Origin: Axinella damicornis
Taxonomy: Eukaryota; Porifera; Demospongiae; Axinellida; Axinellidae
Length of the DNA stretch: 64,000 nt
Direction of reading: 5' to 3'
Assembly: GCA_963931865.1 (NCBI GenBank)
Contig: OZ007507.1
Span: forward strand, 19,905,985-19,969,984
This document shows, in pieces, positions 1 through 11,318 of the stretch. A model generated the notes under the pieces. The model was not told the DNA's origin. It made no database searches and worked only from the letters and a program-made list of their open reading frames with translations. How positions within the stretch are numbered: position 1 is the first letter of the stretch; each line of letters begins with the position of its first letter. The position numbers were made by a program, and so were the translations under genes.

Positions 1-217
1 TGAACTGCACATGCATGGACAGTATTTTTGAATTGAGTTATGCAAGAGTTGTATTAGCCAAGTACATAAATAGGACCTTGCTGTAAAAGTCTCCAGTGAA
101 TTTCACTGGGAAAATATATTGAGCCTGAGGTCATAGCTCAGACAGTGAGTGCAAGAAGGGTCGGTGCCATGGAAACAGATGTTGGTGTAAGTGATGTGTC
201 TGTAAATTCTGTTGCAG
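1..217 (+). other. Intron sequence upstream of the first DYNC2H1 exon (copy 1)
   Basis: This stretch is similar to 60405-60727, the intron before the matching exon in copy 2, so the duplication extends leftwards into intron and probably beyond the window. It ends in the acceptor GTTGCAG at 211-217. No coding exon is seen. Confidence 0.75.
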
Positions 218-1736
218 GTCCACCGCAGTGGGACTTCATGCATGGTCTGATGGAGAATGCTGTGTATGGTGGCCGTGTGGACAACACGTTCGACATGAGG
301 GTACTGCGGACCTACCTGCGGCAGTGCTTTGATGACAGGACAGTCCCTGGGAAGGCAGGCAGTCCACGGAAGGGAGGAAGGAAGTGGGAGGGGCTTCCAT
401 TTGGGAATATCCCCATCTCCACTAGGATCCAGGTGAGGAGGGAGGTGTACTAGCTGTGCGTGCGATATGTATGTTAGTCTGCGTCTGCATGCATGTGGTA
501 AATCAGCTATCAAATTTGAGACTGTGAGTGGATTGGTATGTGAACACACACACACATACACACTAATACACACACACACACACACACTCATACACTCTCT
601 CTCTCTCTCTCTCTCTCATGCTCACACAGGACTACCAGTCGGTTGTCAGCTCCCTCCCAGAGACAGACCGCCCCTCCTTCTTTGGTCTTCCTGCAAACAT
701 CGAGCGCTCCAGCCAGCGAACCATCAGCTCCCGCGTCATCTCACAGCTGAAGGTGGTGACCAGGAGGGGAGATGTCGAGGGGAAGTTCGACCGAGAGACC
801 TGGGCAGCCGAGCTCTCCCCTCTCCTCAACCTGTGGAAGAAACTGAACCAGGTTGGCCGTTTGAATTCACCACACCACAATAGTGTATGAATAATCATCA
901 CACACTTGAGTGTGTTTGATGTGTGTGATGTGAAACCTTGTTTACTCCTCCTCCCTCCTCCCCCCACCTCACAGGGCTCTGAGCTGATCAGCAAGCATGT
1001 TTCTCCCCCCTCGGACAGCATAGACTCTCCTGTTCTAGCATTCGTTGCTCTGGAGCGCTACAATGCAGTGCGGTTGGCCCAGACTGTCCACTCCAATCTA
1101 GCGGCTCTCAACCGTGTCCTGAGGGGCACCTCCCTCCTCACACCCAGTGTGCAGCAGCTGGCCAGAGCTCTCCTGAAACACGAGGTGTGTGTGTGTGTAC
1201 GTGTGTGGTGTGGGATGTATATTCTCATGCCGCGCCAAGACCACGTACCTCCGTGAGGGGGTGTGGTCTGGGCATGAGACTATGGGGTGTGTGTGACATA
1301 AGCCCACATTCTTATAATTTCCAGCTGCAATGGTTATTGCAAGGAATGTGTTTCATATTTGGTTAGGATTCGGCCAATCAGAAGGCTGTATCCAGTACTC
1401 AAATGAGATCAGTGAGTGAAAGGTTCACAGTGTATGTGTCTCTGCAGGTCCCTCTGTCCTGGTGTGACCTCTGGGAGGGGCCTGATGACCCCACCCTCTA
1501 CCTCCGCTCTCTTGTGGGCAAGGCCCTTGCCCTTGGGGCATGGGAGGAGAGGGGGCGTGCTGGTACGCTGCTGCAGGAAGGTGCTCTGGACCTTGCAGAG
1601 CTCTTCCACCCTAACACCTTCCTGAACTCCCTCAGACAGCAAACTGCACAGTAGGGCTGTCATACACACTGACACATACACACACCACACACACATACAT
1701 ATGTACACACACGCACACACACACACACACACACAC

Positions 1737-1822
<86 letters not shown>

Positions 1823-3702
1823 CATACATTACACACTCGATCATACAAATAGTGAAACGTGCATGCATTCAAACATACGTACCACACTGCACAAAGAACA
1901 TTGTACGTGCACATGCAAACTGAGATGATGTGTGTGTGGTCTCATACTGACAGTGATCATCCTTGTCTTGCAGTGTGATGCAGTGCAGTATGGACACCCT
2001 CAAGTTTGTCTGCTCGTGGCATGGCAGAATTTCCGGAGCAAAGCTCTCCGTCAAGGTACAGTTTGTGAATTACCATTACTGACATTGACCGCACACTTCT
2101 TATGTTTAGAGCGAGCAGTGGATTACATAAATTGCTGAGTACAGTATATTATAATATTCATGCACTTGATTGCATACCCAATCCCTTGTCACTCAGTAAA
2201 TCCCTCATGGCAGATAACCCATAGTACAAAGCAGGAACTTGTATCAACAGCTTCATCAGTATCTTTACTGTTTATGCACAGCAAGAGTGTATAATAATAA
2301 GAAGAGAGTATCGAACTCGCTATAGGCTAACGTTGAATGTATGCGGAAAGTAACGTGACATCAGGTATAGTGCTAATGTCAAAAACACAATCTTACCTGA
2401 CATAGACGCCATGGCTACCGTACCACAGCTAGCTAGCCTCTTTGACTCGACGATCAAGGCGTGCGTGCAGCAAGTAAACTCGGCCATATCGGGGAGTACA
2501 ATAGTTGACGAGTCCGTGTGGATCACGTGCACCATACTGGATGTCACGTTACTTTCCGCATACATTCAACGTTAGCCTATAGCGAGTTCGATATACTCTC
2601 TTCTTATTATTATACACTCTTGTGCACAGTAGCTGTATAGTTACTGAAACACAGGGTTTTTGCATTAAAGTACATGTATAACGCCTAGTATTAACCCTTT
2701 AACCACCGAATTCTTCCCACCAAGACAACACATTTTCATGCATTCAGCGCACACCACTTTCGTAGGTACTCCTCTCCCACAGCATTCGCTCCTCAGCGGC
2801 CAAACTTGGTGGGGCCCGCACACATGGAGAGACCTCTCTGGCAATACCGTTAATGATATTCATGACCCCCCACAAGCCCAGCAATCGGAGGTCAAAGGTG
2901 GATGTCAGCCGGATTTTCGCCCAGCATTTCCCTAAACTTGGGCCAGATCTGACTGATGGCACACCTTACACCACCAATTTGCAGGTTTTCTTGAGGCCCT
3001 GGGTGGGGTCTATGAATATCATTAGAATCAAAAATTCTCGGGTCAATGAATCTCATTAAAATCAAAAGACGCCCACGACAGCCCAAAGGGGGGGCTGCCG
3101 CCCCCCCTTCGAAACCCCCCCGCTTGTACGTTTAGTGGGGGAGGCGCGCCGAAATCTGACCAAATTTTTGAGTTCGTGCCTGAAAGTCGTCCCTAGGCCC
3201 TCTGAAGACTTTTTGGTCTCTTTTTGGACTGGCGAGAAGCCCTACAAGTGCATAGGGTCTAAATGACGCATTTATGCGTCAATAGGGCTTAAAGGGTTAA
3301 AGCCCCCATATAAATTGTTATGGGCTTATGACGGCATTTGCAGTCATTGGTTGGTAAAGAGTTAACTAGCGAAACTGAACTACTGTTGCTATGATTATTA
3401 TCGTCATAATATCATTGTCCCTCTAGATTGGGGATCTCCAGCTTGAAGGCTGCTCCTTCCAGGGCGGGAGACTCCTGGAGAACCAGTTGGACTCCCCCAG
3501 TGTTGTTGCCATGCCAACCTGCCTGGTTGCCTGGGTGAACAAGGACACCCCACCCCCGTACCCTGAGGCAGAGTGCGTCTTGCTGCCAATATACTCCAGT
3601 AGTGATCGAGACAAACTTGTTGCGTGTCTGGACGTGCCTTGTGGGGGGACCAAGAGCGAGTGGGTGCAGCTGTGTGGGGCAGCACTGTTCCTCAAGAACT
3701 GA
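218..3702 (+). CDS. DYNC2H1: Cytoplasmic dynein 2 heavy chain, C-terminal end (copy 1, partial)
   Basis: This is the end of the retrograde intraflagellar-transport motor heavy chain, which acts in cilia. Coding exons read from splice sites and phase are 218-432, 630-851, 975-1184, 1448-1650, 1974-2055 and 3427-3702 (TGA stop at 3700). Signature stretches are QWDFMHGLMENAVYGG, FFGLPANIERSSQR, LNLWKKLNQ, LDSPSVVAMPTC, LDVPCGG and the terminal GAALFLKN, all typical of the dynein-2 C-terminal domain after AAA6. Exon 1 begins in phase 1, so upstream exons must lie left of the window. All six exons are open, with no stop or frameshift. The same exons recur at 60728-63388. The last intron (2056-3426) carries two transposon insertions absent from the other copy. 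Family assignment is from recognition of conserved motifs and is secure. Confidence 0.93.
547..619. repeat. (CA)n/(CT)n microsatellite before an acceptor
   Basis: A CA-rich then CT-rich simple repeat forms the polypyrimidine-like tract of the acceptor at 629. The matching intron in copy 2 has a (CA)n run ending directly in the acceptor CAG. Confidence 0.85.
1679..1821. repeat. (CA)n microsatellite in a DYNC2H1 intron
   Basis: A long CA dinucleotide tract lies just downstream of the donor at 1651. Its length and interruptions differ from the homologous tract at 62150-62345. It produces spurious TH/VC-rich reading frames on both strands. Confidence 0.95.
2282..2622. mobile_element. Non-autonomous TIR transposon (MITE), 7-bp TSD
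   Basis: A 341-bp element with about 80-bp near-perfect terminal inverted repeats beginning CAAGAGTGTATAATAATAAG. It is flanked by the 7-bp duplication TGCACAG (2275-2281 and 2623-2629). The matching intron of copy 2 carries a single TGCACAG with no insert, a natural empty site that fixes both ends. There is no transposase; the 81-codon frame inside is probably chance. Confidence 0.88.
2695..3296. mobile_element. piggyBac-like non-autonomous element (TTAA target)
   Basis: A 602-bp element with ends CCCTTTAA... and ...TTAAAGGG, flanked by TTAA at 2691-2694 and 3297-3300. Copy 2 shows the empty site with a single TTAA between CTAGTA and AGCCCC. A TTAA target and CCC-initial termini are hallmarks of the piggyBac superfamily. 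No transposase frame is present. Confidence 0.85.
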
Positions 3703-4330
3703 CCAGTACTCCGTTACACAAACACAGTCATTTGCTTAGTCTCATTCTCAATAGTAAAGTAGCTTACTTCATTGTATATATGATTGTGTGTTGACATTTT
3801 GATCCATGATGAATGAGGGGACTTCCTGCAACCTAAAACAGCTGCATGCAGGAGTTCTAAACCTCTATCAAATACTCCAGATTGCATTCCAATACCTGCT
3901 CGATCCCTCTGATAAAATGAGTATAAGGTTTGCTTTAGGCCAATCAAAAATAATTTGTCCCACCTTATAATTCACATACAATTCACTAGCCTCCTTCCCA
4001 GACTCCTCCCACAGCTTTTTGTCACATATTGGAGGTGCCTGGGAATGACAATTCACAATGTTCAACAAGGGTGGGGCAACGTTAACCTAGCTGTTGGTGT
4101 ATCAATGATGAGAACGCCCATAGTCATACATGTGTAGCAGTATTCAAAACCTATAGCTATTTGACCTTTGAGCTTCTGAAGGGTGTGGCAGGCTGCAAGA
4201 AGTTAGTGTGGTTTAATTTTCTGTATTGCATGGAAGCAAGTTTCCCAAGACAAGTGCTGTATAGGCTCTACCTATAGTACCTGTTCTTCGCAAGACTAGA
4301 GTGAGTACTACATACTGTATAGTAGTATAC
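3703..4330. other. 3' flank of DYNC2H1 copy 1
   Basis: Sequence to about 3830 matches the flank of copy 2 (63389-63515); after that the two diverge, marking the right edge of the duplication. No gene or repeat family is recognised in the rest, and no clear AATAAA polyadenylation signal was seen. Confidence 0.55.
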
Positions 4331-4537
4331 CGTAGATCGGGAAATTTTCGCGTTTTCGTAGTATAGCTCATCAACAATTTTTTTTTTTAACGATCATTGT
4401 GTCAAGAATGGAGACGTACGAACGAGCTGCTACTATGCCATGGCCACTGACGTACCGACAACGGCCCGCGCTTCTTCCCGGCCTTGCGCAATTGCGCTTC
4501 GGCCCGCTCGCTTGTCGATTCGAGCGTGCACCTCCCG

Positions 4538-4971
4538 AAGCGACAGCGTGGTAGGCCGGTCTGGTCAGCACAGCATTAGGTAGCTAATGGCACTTCGTTG
4601 CTCTATAGCTAGCTACCCGCTGGACAAATTTTCAGTTGCGTTTATAGTAAATTGATATCATGCGTGAGCTCGAGTATGCAACAGCCTGATACATGTACGC
4701 TACATGTCTCCCGGTACGCAACACGAAATTGTTCAATGTTGATGCATGATTGAAAAATTCACTGTACAGCAGTGTTGTGTGGAACCGACCACAGTAGCTA
4801 TGAGCATATTAGCTACAGTACGTATTAGTTTTCACATAGATAATATACTACGAAACTTTCGTAGTATATTATCTATGATAGTAGTCGCTGCGCCGTCCGT
4901 GGATCCGGACGTGATGGCTGCTTCACATATTAATGCTGTGCTGACCAGACCGGCCTACCACGCTGTCGCTT
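4538..4971. repeat. Inverted-repeat element with central hairpin
   Basis: Arms 4538-4578 and 4931-4971 are perfect inverted repeats (41 bp, starting AAGCGACAGCGTGG). Between them, 4836-4876 is a near-perfect palindrome centred on ACGAAACTTTCGT. This is probably a MITE or two nested foldbacks; no TSD was resolved. Confidence 0.6.
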
Positions 4972-5399
4972 GCCTCAGTTTGGTGGTTTGAAGCGAAGTG
5001 AAATAGACAGTATGTGTCGTTCCCTTTCCCGTTCCCGTTCCCGTCCCGTTTCCCGTTCCCTGCTTTTCCAGTTACAGAGATCTTTTGGGATCGGGGAGGA
5101 GTCCTTCTGCAGGCTTGAAGAATCGCAGAAGGACCGTGAGCGCAGCACAGGTAGTTTACACGTATTCGTTGTGGACAGACAAAATCAATGTGGGAAGCTA
5201 GGAAGATGCCTGTGGGACAGATGAAACTTGCCATTGCTCTCACCTTGATGTTTTGTAGCTGAGTCCATTTGATGGTAGAGCTGCCAAGAATTAAGTTAGA
5301 CCGTTTCATTTGCTATAACCACCCTCCCAATAAAACTAAACCATTGAATGCCTCCTTGAGAATCAGGAATGGTAGGTTAAAAAGATAAGCATAGCTGAG

Positions 5400-6170
5400 C
5401 AGGGGTGGATCCAGGATTTTAGAAAGGGTGGCTCCTTTTTGTGCAGAGCTGCTGCCGAAGGCAGTGCACAGAGGTGTGTAACGCTGATCAGTCCGCACAA
5501 AGCACGGAAAAAAAATTTCCACTTTTTTTATTTTTCAGTTATCAGGAGGGGCTCTTCGTGCTTTGCACTGCAAGTTCCAGATGTAAAAGGATTGCAGGAC
5601 CCAGGCCGCCATGTGTAGTCTCGCGAGCCAGCCTCTCGCCACACCCACTGCGGGGAGGGGAGAGTCTGAGAAAATTCCCATCACTGTCTCGTATTGCACT
5701 GTCAGCAGTGGGGTGGCTAACTAAGTGGGTGTGAACCTAATTATTGGGGCGTGTGAACGTAATTATTAGGGTGCACCGGCGCGTGTGTAGTAACTTTGCC
5801 ACATGGGTGCAAAAAACTTATATGTGCTATTGAAAATGGATGTGAAGACGGCCATCACGGAGAACGGGTGTGGCGAGAGGCTGGCTTGCGAGACTAGCCA
5901 TGTGCTTCCGTTTCTTGCTCAAATTTCGCTCACGCAATGTAATAATTATGTACGTACACATAAATATACTAGATCGTGGTCTCGTTCCCAAGCCGTTCGG
6001 TTTCAGCCAGGAGTTGCAATGTAATGGCAGCTAGTCAGTAACTGAGCGCTCAATGCTCGTCACCACTGCAAGCAAGCGCTTGAAGTTATAGGTTGAAAGT
6101 TCTTTATTAATTCAACTGTAAGAAGGGGGGTTTGACTGAACCCAACGAACTACCCCTGGATCCGCCACTG
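5400..6170. mobile_element. hAT-type non-autonomous element 1 (5-bp TSD)
   Basis: A 771-bp element with termini CAGGGGTGGATCCAGG and CCTGGATCCGCCACTG, flanked by the 5-bp duplication CTGAG (5395-5399, 6171-6175). CAG...CTG ends and the GGATCC core match the hAT-like ends at 11880 and 43329. It has no transposase and carries a second transposon at 5616-5896. Confidence 0.85.
5616..5896. mobile_element. TAGTCTCG-family MITE nested in hAT element 1
   Basis: A 281-bp element with inverted ends TAGTCTCGCGAGCCAGCC / GGCTGGCTTGCGAGACTA and the 8-bp duplication GCCATGTG (5608-5615, 5897-5904). It belongs to the same family as 40988, 43286, 55327 and 62442. Confidence 0.82.
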
Positions 6171-6175
6171 CTGAG

Positions 6176-6995
6176 TAGGTCTGCACACGACTCCAGATCT
6201 AGAAAAAAGTTTAGGACCCTCTAGCCTCGTTACCCTCTAGCCTTCTTTTGCAGGGGTGGCCTGGGTACAAGGCTAGGACCCTCTGAGATTGTCAATCTGG
6301 TATGGCCGTAGTTTTCAGGTAGCGTGCACATGTTGTATATTTCTGTAACTACTTATGTACACTAGCTATGCGTCTTCTACTCTATTGAGTGAGAGTGTGA
6401 GATGGCAAGAGATGAGTGAGACTCATGCCCAGTGCATGAGACTCATGATCAGAGGCCTGCTTTAGCTGTTGTTGTATGATATCCCATAACAAGTAACCAA
6501 TATTCGTTACATTATTCATGCCTTTAGGTTCTTGATCTTTGAGTTTTTTCTGGAGGGTGTGGCAGTCTGGAACTAAAGTTGATGTGTGTTTCTCTGTACT
6601 GGAAGAAGACAGAACTGTTCTTCTGCTGTAAGCTTCATTGTTACAGTACATACATGACTTGAGTCTAATTTATACTACATTCTGTAGTTAGTGTGTGTGT
6701 TGCTATATGTAGCTATACCCAGGGAGGGGTGTGGCACTGTCTAGACAGCAACTTGTCCAATAGAGGTGTTCTGTCTACTGTGAGCCCTAGCTGATACCAC
6801 CTGTTCAGTGCTATAATAGACCTATAGAGTCATGTACCCCATTGACAGCTCTATTTCTGATAAGAGATTTGACATGCAGAAACTTTGTGATGTTTACACT
6901 GTTACAAAGTTAGGTAAATGTTTACAGCTTAGGACCAAGACACTGTCAACTGAACATGCATGTTTGTGCACACGAGGGGTGGAACTGAGGGGTGG
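6176..6995. other. Unassigned intergenic stretch
   Basis: No gene, RNA or clear terminal-repeat element was recognised. Short reading frames here lack family motifs. Confidence 0.4.
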
Positions 6996-8000
6996 AACTC
7001 AGGTGTGCTCACAGGATGAGGGGTGGAACTCAGTACAATAATCATTTGTTATGCACCTTGTGCAGATGATCTGCATGTGAGGGGTGGAACTCAGTACAAT
7101 ATTCATTTGTTATGCACCTTGTGCAGATGATCTGCATGTGAGGGGTGGATCTCAGTACAGTATTCATTTGTTATGCACCTTGTGCAGGTGATCTGCATGT
7201 GAGGGGTGGAACTCAGTACAATATTCATTTGTTACAAGTAGCTGAGCTCGCTTCGCTCGCTCAGCTACTTCCCCCTCGTTCGCCTACCGTGCGTAATCCA
7301 GCGCCGGACAGCTCTCTGTGCAGATTGCAGAGCTGCTCCCCGATTGCGTCCGCTTCAGCTGCTGCTCGCCGCTTGCGTCCGCTTCAGCTGCTGCTCCCGG
7401 GCCCGATTGCGGCATCCGCTTCAACTGCTGCTCCCCCTTTGCCTCTGCTTCCAGCTGCTGCTCCCCGATTGCGCCCGCTTCATCTGCTGCTCGCCGCTTG
7501 CATCTGCTTCAGCTGCTGCTCCCGATCGCGTCCACTTCGGCTGCTACTCCCCAATTTCGTCCGCTTCAACTGCTGCTCCCCGATTACGTCCGCTTCGACT
7601 GCTGCTCCCCGATTGCGCTTGCTGGATTCCAGCCCATGCCCGGACCCAAAGTTTTCGAACATTCTTTGCGGAGTTCGAGGTTCAGTAAATAAATTAAAGT
7701 ACGGAGGTCGCGCGTCACTATAGTCTAGTCCCGCCCCATGAACATCCCACTTCCGTCACTCACACACAGACAGACACACGTTAAAATCTTAATGTATTGA
7801 TGCACCTTGTGCAGGTGATCTGCATGTGAGGGGTGGAACTCAGTACAATATTCATTTGTTATGCACCTTGTGCAGGTGATCTGCATGTGAGGGGTGGATC
7901 TCAGTACAATGTTCATTTACCTTGTGCAGATGATCTGCATGCATATGAGGAGTGGAACTCAGTACAATATTCAGCAACTTGTGCAGATGAGGTCAAAGGT
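6996..8000. repeat. 61-bp satellite array, split by an insertion
   Basis: Monomers of about 61 bp (GAGGGGTGGAACTCAGTACA ... CACCTTGTGCAGATGATCTG) repeat head to tail at 6996-7234 and resume at 7801-8000. The break is the Helitron-like insertion 7235-7800, placed exactly between A and T of a monomer. Inverted monomer fragments also occur near 8045 and 8657. Confidence 0.85.
7235..7800 (-). mobile_element. Helitron-like element N, copy 1, with internal minisatellite
   Basis: Read on the minus strand it starts TCAATACATTAAGATTTTAA and ends in a hairpin (AGTAGCTGAGC...GCTCAGCTACT) followed by CTTG. It sits between A7234 and T7801 without a TSD, interrupting a 61-bp satellite. The 17344-17895 copy has the same ends and also lies between A and T. 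A 5' TC, a 3' hairpin and an A^T target are Helitron features; the final CTTG departs from the usual CTRR. The interior (about 7330-7625) is a GC-rich ~30-bp minisatellite (CAGCTGCTGCTCCC core), source of Ala/Ser/Leu/Cys-rich spurious frames. Confidence 0.7.
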
Positions 8001-8088
8001 GTGCATATGAGGGGTGGAACTATCTACGCAAGTTGAATTTTGTGTTCCACCCCTCATCTGCCAAGCTGCATAACAAATGAATATTGTC

Positions 8089-8637
8089 AGGAGTGCATAA
8101 TGACGTAAAGAGTGGAAGGAAAGGATCGAAGGAGTGCAACGATCATGCAAAGTAAAAATTTCCCATAGTAGTCCCATTACTACTTTTAGCTTGCACGTGT
8201 ACTGAGACTTTGCAAAGGATGACTACTAGAAGACAGAGAAAGCCGGTATCAAGACCCCACTGGCAGTGAAGCAGAGGAAGGACATGGTGACAGAGCTCGA
8301 GAAAGTGCTGTAGCTATGACGATCTAGTCAATCAAGTCGCTTCACAGCCAAGCGGGCGTCTCGACTACTGGAAAAATGTCCCGTTTGGCTTTTCTTTTTC
8401 TGGAGTTGATAACTGCTGGGTAACATATCCTGCAGCCCTTGCAGACACTATCTTTTCTCTTACAGTGATCTTTGGCACCTTGCTGTAGTCAGTCAATAGC
8501 ATCATGGAAAACCAATGATACAAGTGCACCTATAATAGTAACGGGACTACCGTGGGAACATTTTCAACATTTAATCTTTTGCGTGGTCGTTGCATGCTCC
8601 TTCCCATCGTTCTGCCCTTACGTCATTATGCACTCTT
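8089..8637. mobile_element. Candidate MITE (AGGAGTGCATAATGACGTAA ends)
   Basis: Inverted ends AGGAGTGCATAATGACGTAA at 8089 and TTACGTCATTATGCACTCTT at 8618-8637. It is flanked by imperfect direct copies of an inverted satellite monomer (about 8045 and 8657), so the precise TSD is unclear. Related short ends occur in the hairpin at 36330. Confidence 0.5.
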
Positions 8638-8905
8638 GCTATTTATTATACTGTGTTACACCCTCATCTGCAAAAGCTGCATAACAAATGAATATTGTAC
8701 TGAATTCCGCGCTGGTTTTCGGACTTTGACCGTTGACTTTGTGATAATATACGGAAGAATGCGTAGCGACTCCACCCCTTCCTTAGTATACGGGTTGACC
8801 AAGCGCGGTCGCAGCTGTGACTGTGGTGTTTATTGGAGTGACCTCCCCTTGGTATATACTGCAATTTAATTAAGTAGCATGTGCATAGTACAAGCCACTT
8901 AGTTA

Positions 8906-9035
8906 GATGATTCCAATTTCGTGGTTTACAGGAAACCCACTGGAGGCCTGCTTTGATAGACTACTTGCACTGCACTCATGGTCTATCAAAACAGGCCTCT
9001 TGTGTATTTCCTGTAAACCATTCAATGGCATCATC
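8906..9035. repeat. Foldback repeat
   Basis: Inverted arms: TTTACAGGAAACCCACTGGA... on the left pairs with ...TATTTCCTGTAAACC on the right, within GATGATTCC/GGCATCATC ends. About 130 bp; no coding content. Confidence 0.65.
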
Positions 9036-9189
9036 TTTACACTCCTGGTAGGGGAAAAATTGTGCCGCGTAAATATTACACTCCTGGTAGGGGAAAAATG
9101 GTGCCGCGTAAATATTACACTCCTGGTAGGGGAAAAATTGTGCCGCGTAATTACACTCCTGGTAGGGGAAAAATTGTGCCGCGTATAAT
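9036..9189. repeat. Four tandem copies of the X-element terminal motif
   Basis: A ~36-39-bp motif (ACTCCTGGTAGGGGAAAAAT ... GTGCCGCGTAA) repeats four times. Single copies end X elements at 15363, 15395, 15450 and 47613, and solo copies occur near 30361 and 32235. The repeats are contiguous with no spacers, so this is not a CRISPR. Confidence 0.85.
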
Positions 9190-11318
9190 GTTTGAGTACT
9201 TAGGCCTAGCCTACAGAGATTCTGACTACACCGCCGTGATCACTATCATATTATGCACTGACCTGAATGATAAAAGTTGGTGCTGAAACTCACCTTGGTG
9301 GTGGAGATATGAGCGCTTTTGTCTCGCCGTTGGCTGCCATTGCTCGAGCGCTCTCTCGACTTACGGTGGCAGTACCGTTCTTAGGAAAGGCACACGAAGA
9401 GTCTGACCACACGGCCGTGATCGCTGTCGTTCACTGACGCTTATATACCGAAACTCACCGTGCTGGCTAAGTTGTGAGTGCTGTAATAATGTCTTGTCTT
9501 ACTTTTGGTCGCCATTGCTCGCGATCGACTTGAGCGTGGTTGCCACGTGGCATGTGCGTTAATAATAATAATAATTTTAATGACAATAGAGGCCAGGAAG
9601 GCCCAATAGTCAAAATACGGAGGATTATACAATTGACTGGAGTGCTTAAAATTATGTCGGATATTCAATGCATATATAGTATCCTAAATGTTTAAATACA
9701 TTACTATCATTACTTTGGAATATAAAGATCATTTTATCTGTATCTGTCATGGTGGAGAATGCTGGGTTCAGAATTGAGCATCGATCGAATAGCACACCTC
9801 TTGCATTGCTGTTGTCATAGAGTTTGCAGGCAATGAGGAAATGAGGTTCGTCCTCAACCTGATTGGTACAAAACCAGCAGGTCCGTTGTTCTACTGGCAA
9901 AGGGGTGGGGAGGGCATAACGTACGGTCTCAATTCTTAATGGGTGGGCACTTGTTCTAAGTTTTGTGATTGGCACTCGAAGGTAGGGAGGTAGATTCAAA
10001 TACGCTTCACAGGAGAACTCTTTCTTAAATAAACGGTAAGTTCTCAGTTTCCCGGAGGAGGCATTGAGCTCACTCTCCCAAGATTGTCTGTATTGATCTT
10101 CACATCTCCGGGAGAAATCTGAGATGAAGCCTGTTGGGTCAACACTACTTGGGTTCAGCCACACATTGCTGTACGATCTAGCAGGTTTTTAATCTGGCTC
10201 AGCCATGACTTGGCTGAAGGAAGAGAGGAGAGAAGTAGATATGCTTCTTACAGCAGGGATGATATCTCCCAGTTAGTAGCAAGCCTAAGCCAAAATTTGA
10301 TTACAATAGCCTTCCTGCGGATTTCCAGTGGGAACCTTCCCAGCTCACCATAAATAGCTAGGTTTGTGGCAGATTGTGGGAGACCAAGTGCAAACTTGCA
10401 AAATCGTCGGTGAACCTGTTCAATTTCCTTCACAAGGTTTCCACCCCAGATCTCGCTGGCATATTCTAAAATGGGTCTCACTACTGACTAGAGAACCAAA
10501 CAAGTGGCCAAGAAGAGCAGGCTTGGGATTGTGGATGCGAGGTGAGATGCTTTACTCATAAGCGAGAATAGTGCTTTATTTGCTTGGCCGGCCAGGGTGG
10601 TTGCTGCTTTCTTGTAAGTACCATTACGCTGTAATAACAGCCCCAGATATTTATATTCATTGGTAATTTCAAGGATAGATTCGTTGATAGAAAAACTGTA
10701 GTTCTGTGGGTATCTACTTCTTGAGAACACCACTACTTTCGTTTTCTCTTGGATATCGATGTGCCATTTGTGGCAATATTCTGCCAGGATGTCCAGAGAT
10801 CTCTGGAGGCCAGTGTGGCTATCTGCCAATAGTACCAGGTCATCTGCGAACATTAGTAGGGGTAATCTTGTATGTACTAAAGTGACAGCACCAGACTGTT
10901 CATTTCGCAGAGTTTGCTCAAGGTCTACTACGTATAGGCAGAAAAGTAAAGGGCTTAGGTTGCAACCCTGTCTAACTCCTCTCTTGCATGGAAAAACAGG
11001 GGAAATGCGGCCATTTAACAACAGCGCTGATGATGCATTGCCATACATGCTTTGCAATAGATGAAGCAGTTTGTTACTTATCCCACTGTCTGTCTTAATT
11101 GGAACGTATTGCAATACTTAGCTTGCGCTACGGCAGGTTGCAACGCGGCTACTTTATGAATGGTACTTGAGAGCACTCTAAATAATTTCTGATCTTCCCT
11201 GTATATAATATAGCTATCATGGTACTTACGTGATGTGTGATAATTGGAACGAACTGTCACACTAACTTAGCTTGTGCTACCGTTTAGCCGCGGCTACCAG
11301 GAGTGCGGTTGCCCCTCG
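9190..11318 (-). mobile_element. X repeat, reverse copy a, split by a LINE
   Basis: Body 9190-9563 and 11095-11318 together form one X unit on the minus strand, ending CTACCAGGAGTGCGG...CCCCTCG at 11318. A LINE (9564-11094) interrupts it and TTAAT is duplicated on both sides. On the minus strand it contains the ATG modules with GTGAGT donors described for the array at 12598. Confidence 0.75.
9564..11094 (-). pseudogene. 5'-truncated LINE, reverse transcriptase remnant
   Basis: The minus-strand reading frame shows RT motifs: RGVRQGCNLSPLLF, MFADDLVLLA (catalytic FADD) and EYKYLGLLL. A C-terminal cysteine knuckle (CWFC, then HFLIAC) is typical of LINEs of the CR1/L2/Rex type. An in-frame TAG near 10488, a TAA near 10248 and a frameshift near 10170 break the frame. 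The 3' end (9564) is an (ATT)n-type tail and the 5' end stops inside the RT domain. TTAAT is duplicated at 9559-9563 and 11095-11099. It cannot encode a working enzyme; clade assignment is approximate. Confidence 0.85.

Noticed and set aside
1409..1928. Long frames of Val-Cys and Thr-His repeats
   Set aside because: They are translations of the (CA)n microsatellite; the same applies at 60163-60481 and 62109-62521.
7145..7723. Overlapping Ala/Ser/Leu/Cys-rich frames of up to 192 codons
   Set aside because: Three plus-strand frames and the opposite strand are all open because of the 30-bp GC-rich minisatellite inside a Helitron-like element.
9036..9189. CRISPR-like regular repeats
   Set aside because: The units are directly contiguous with no unique spacers, and the host is an animal; they are transposon termini.
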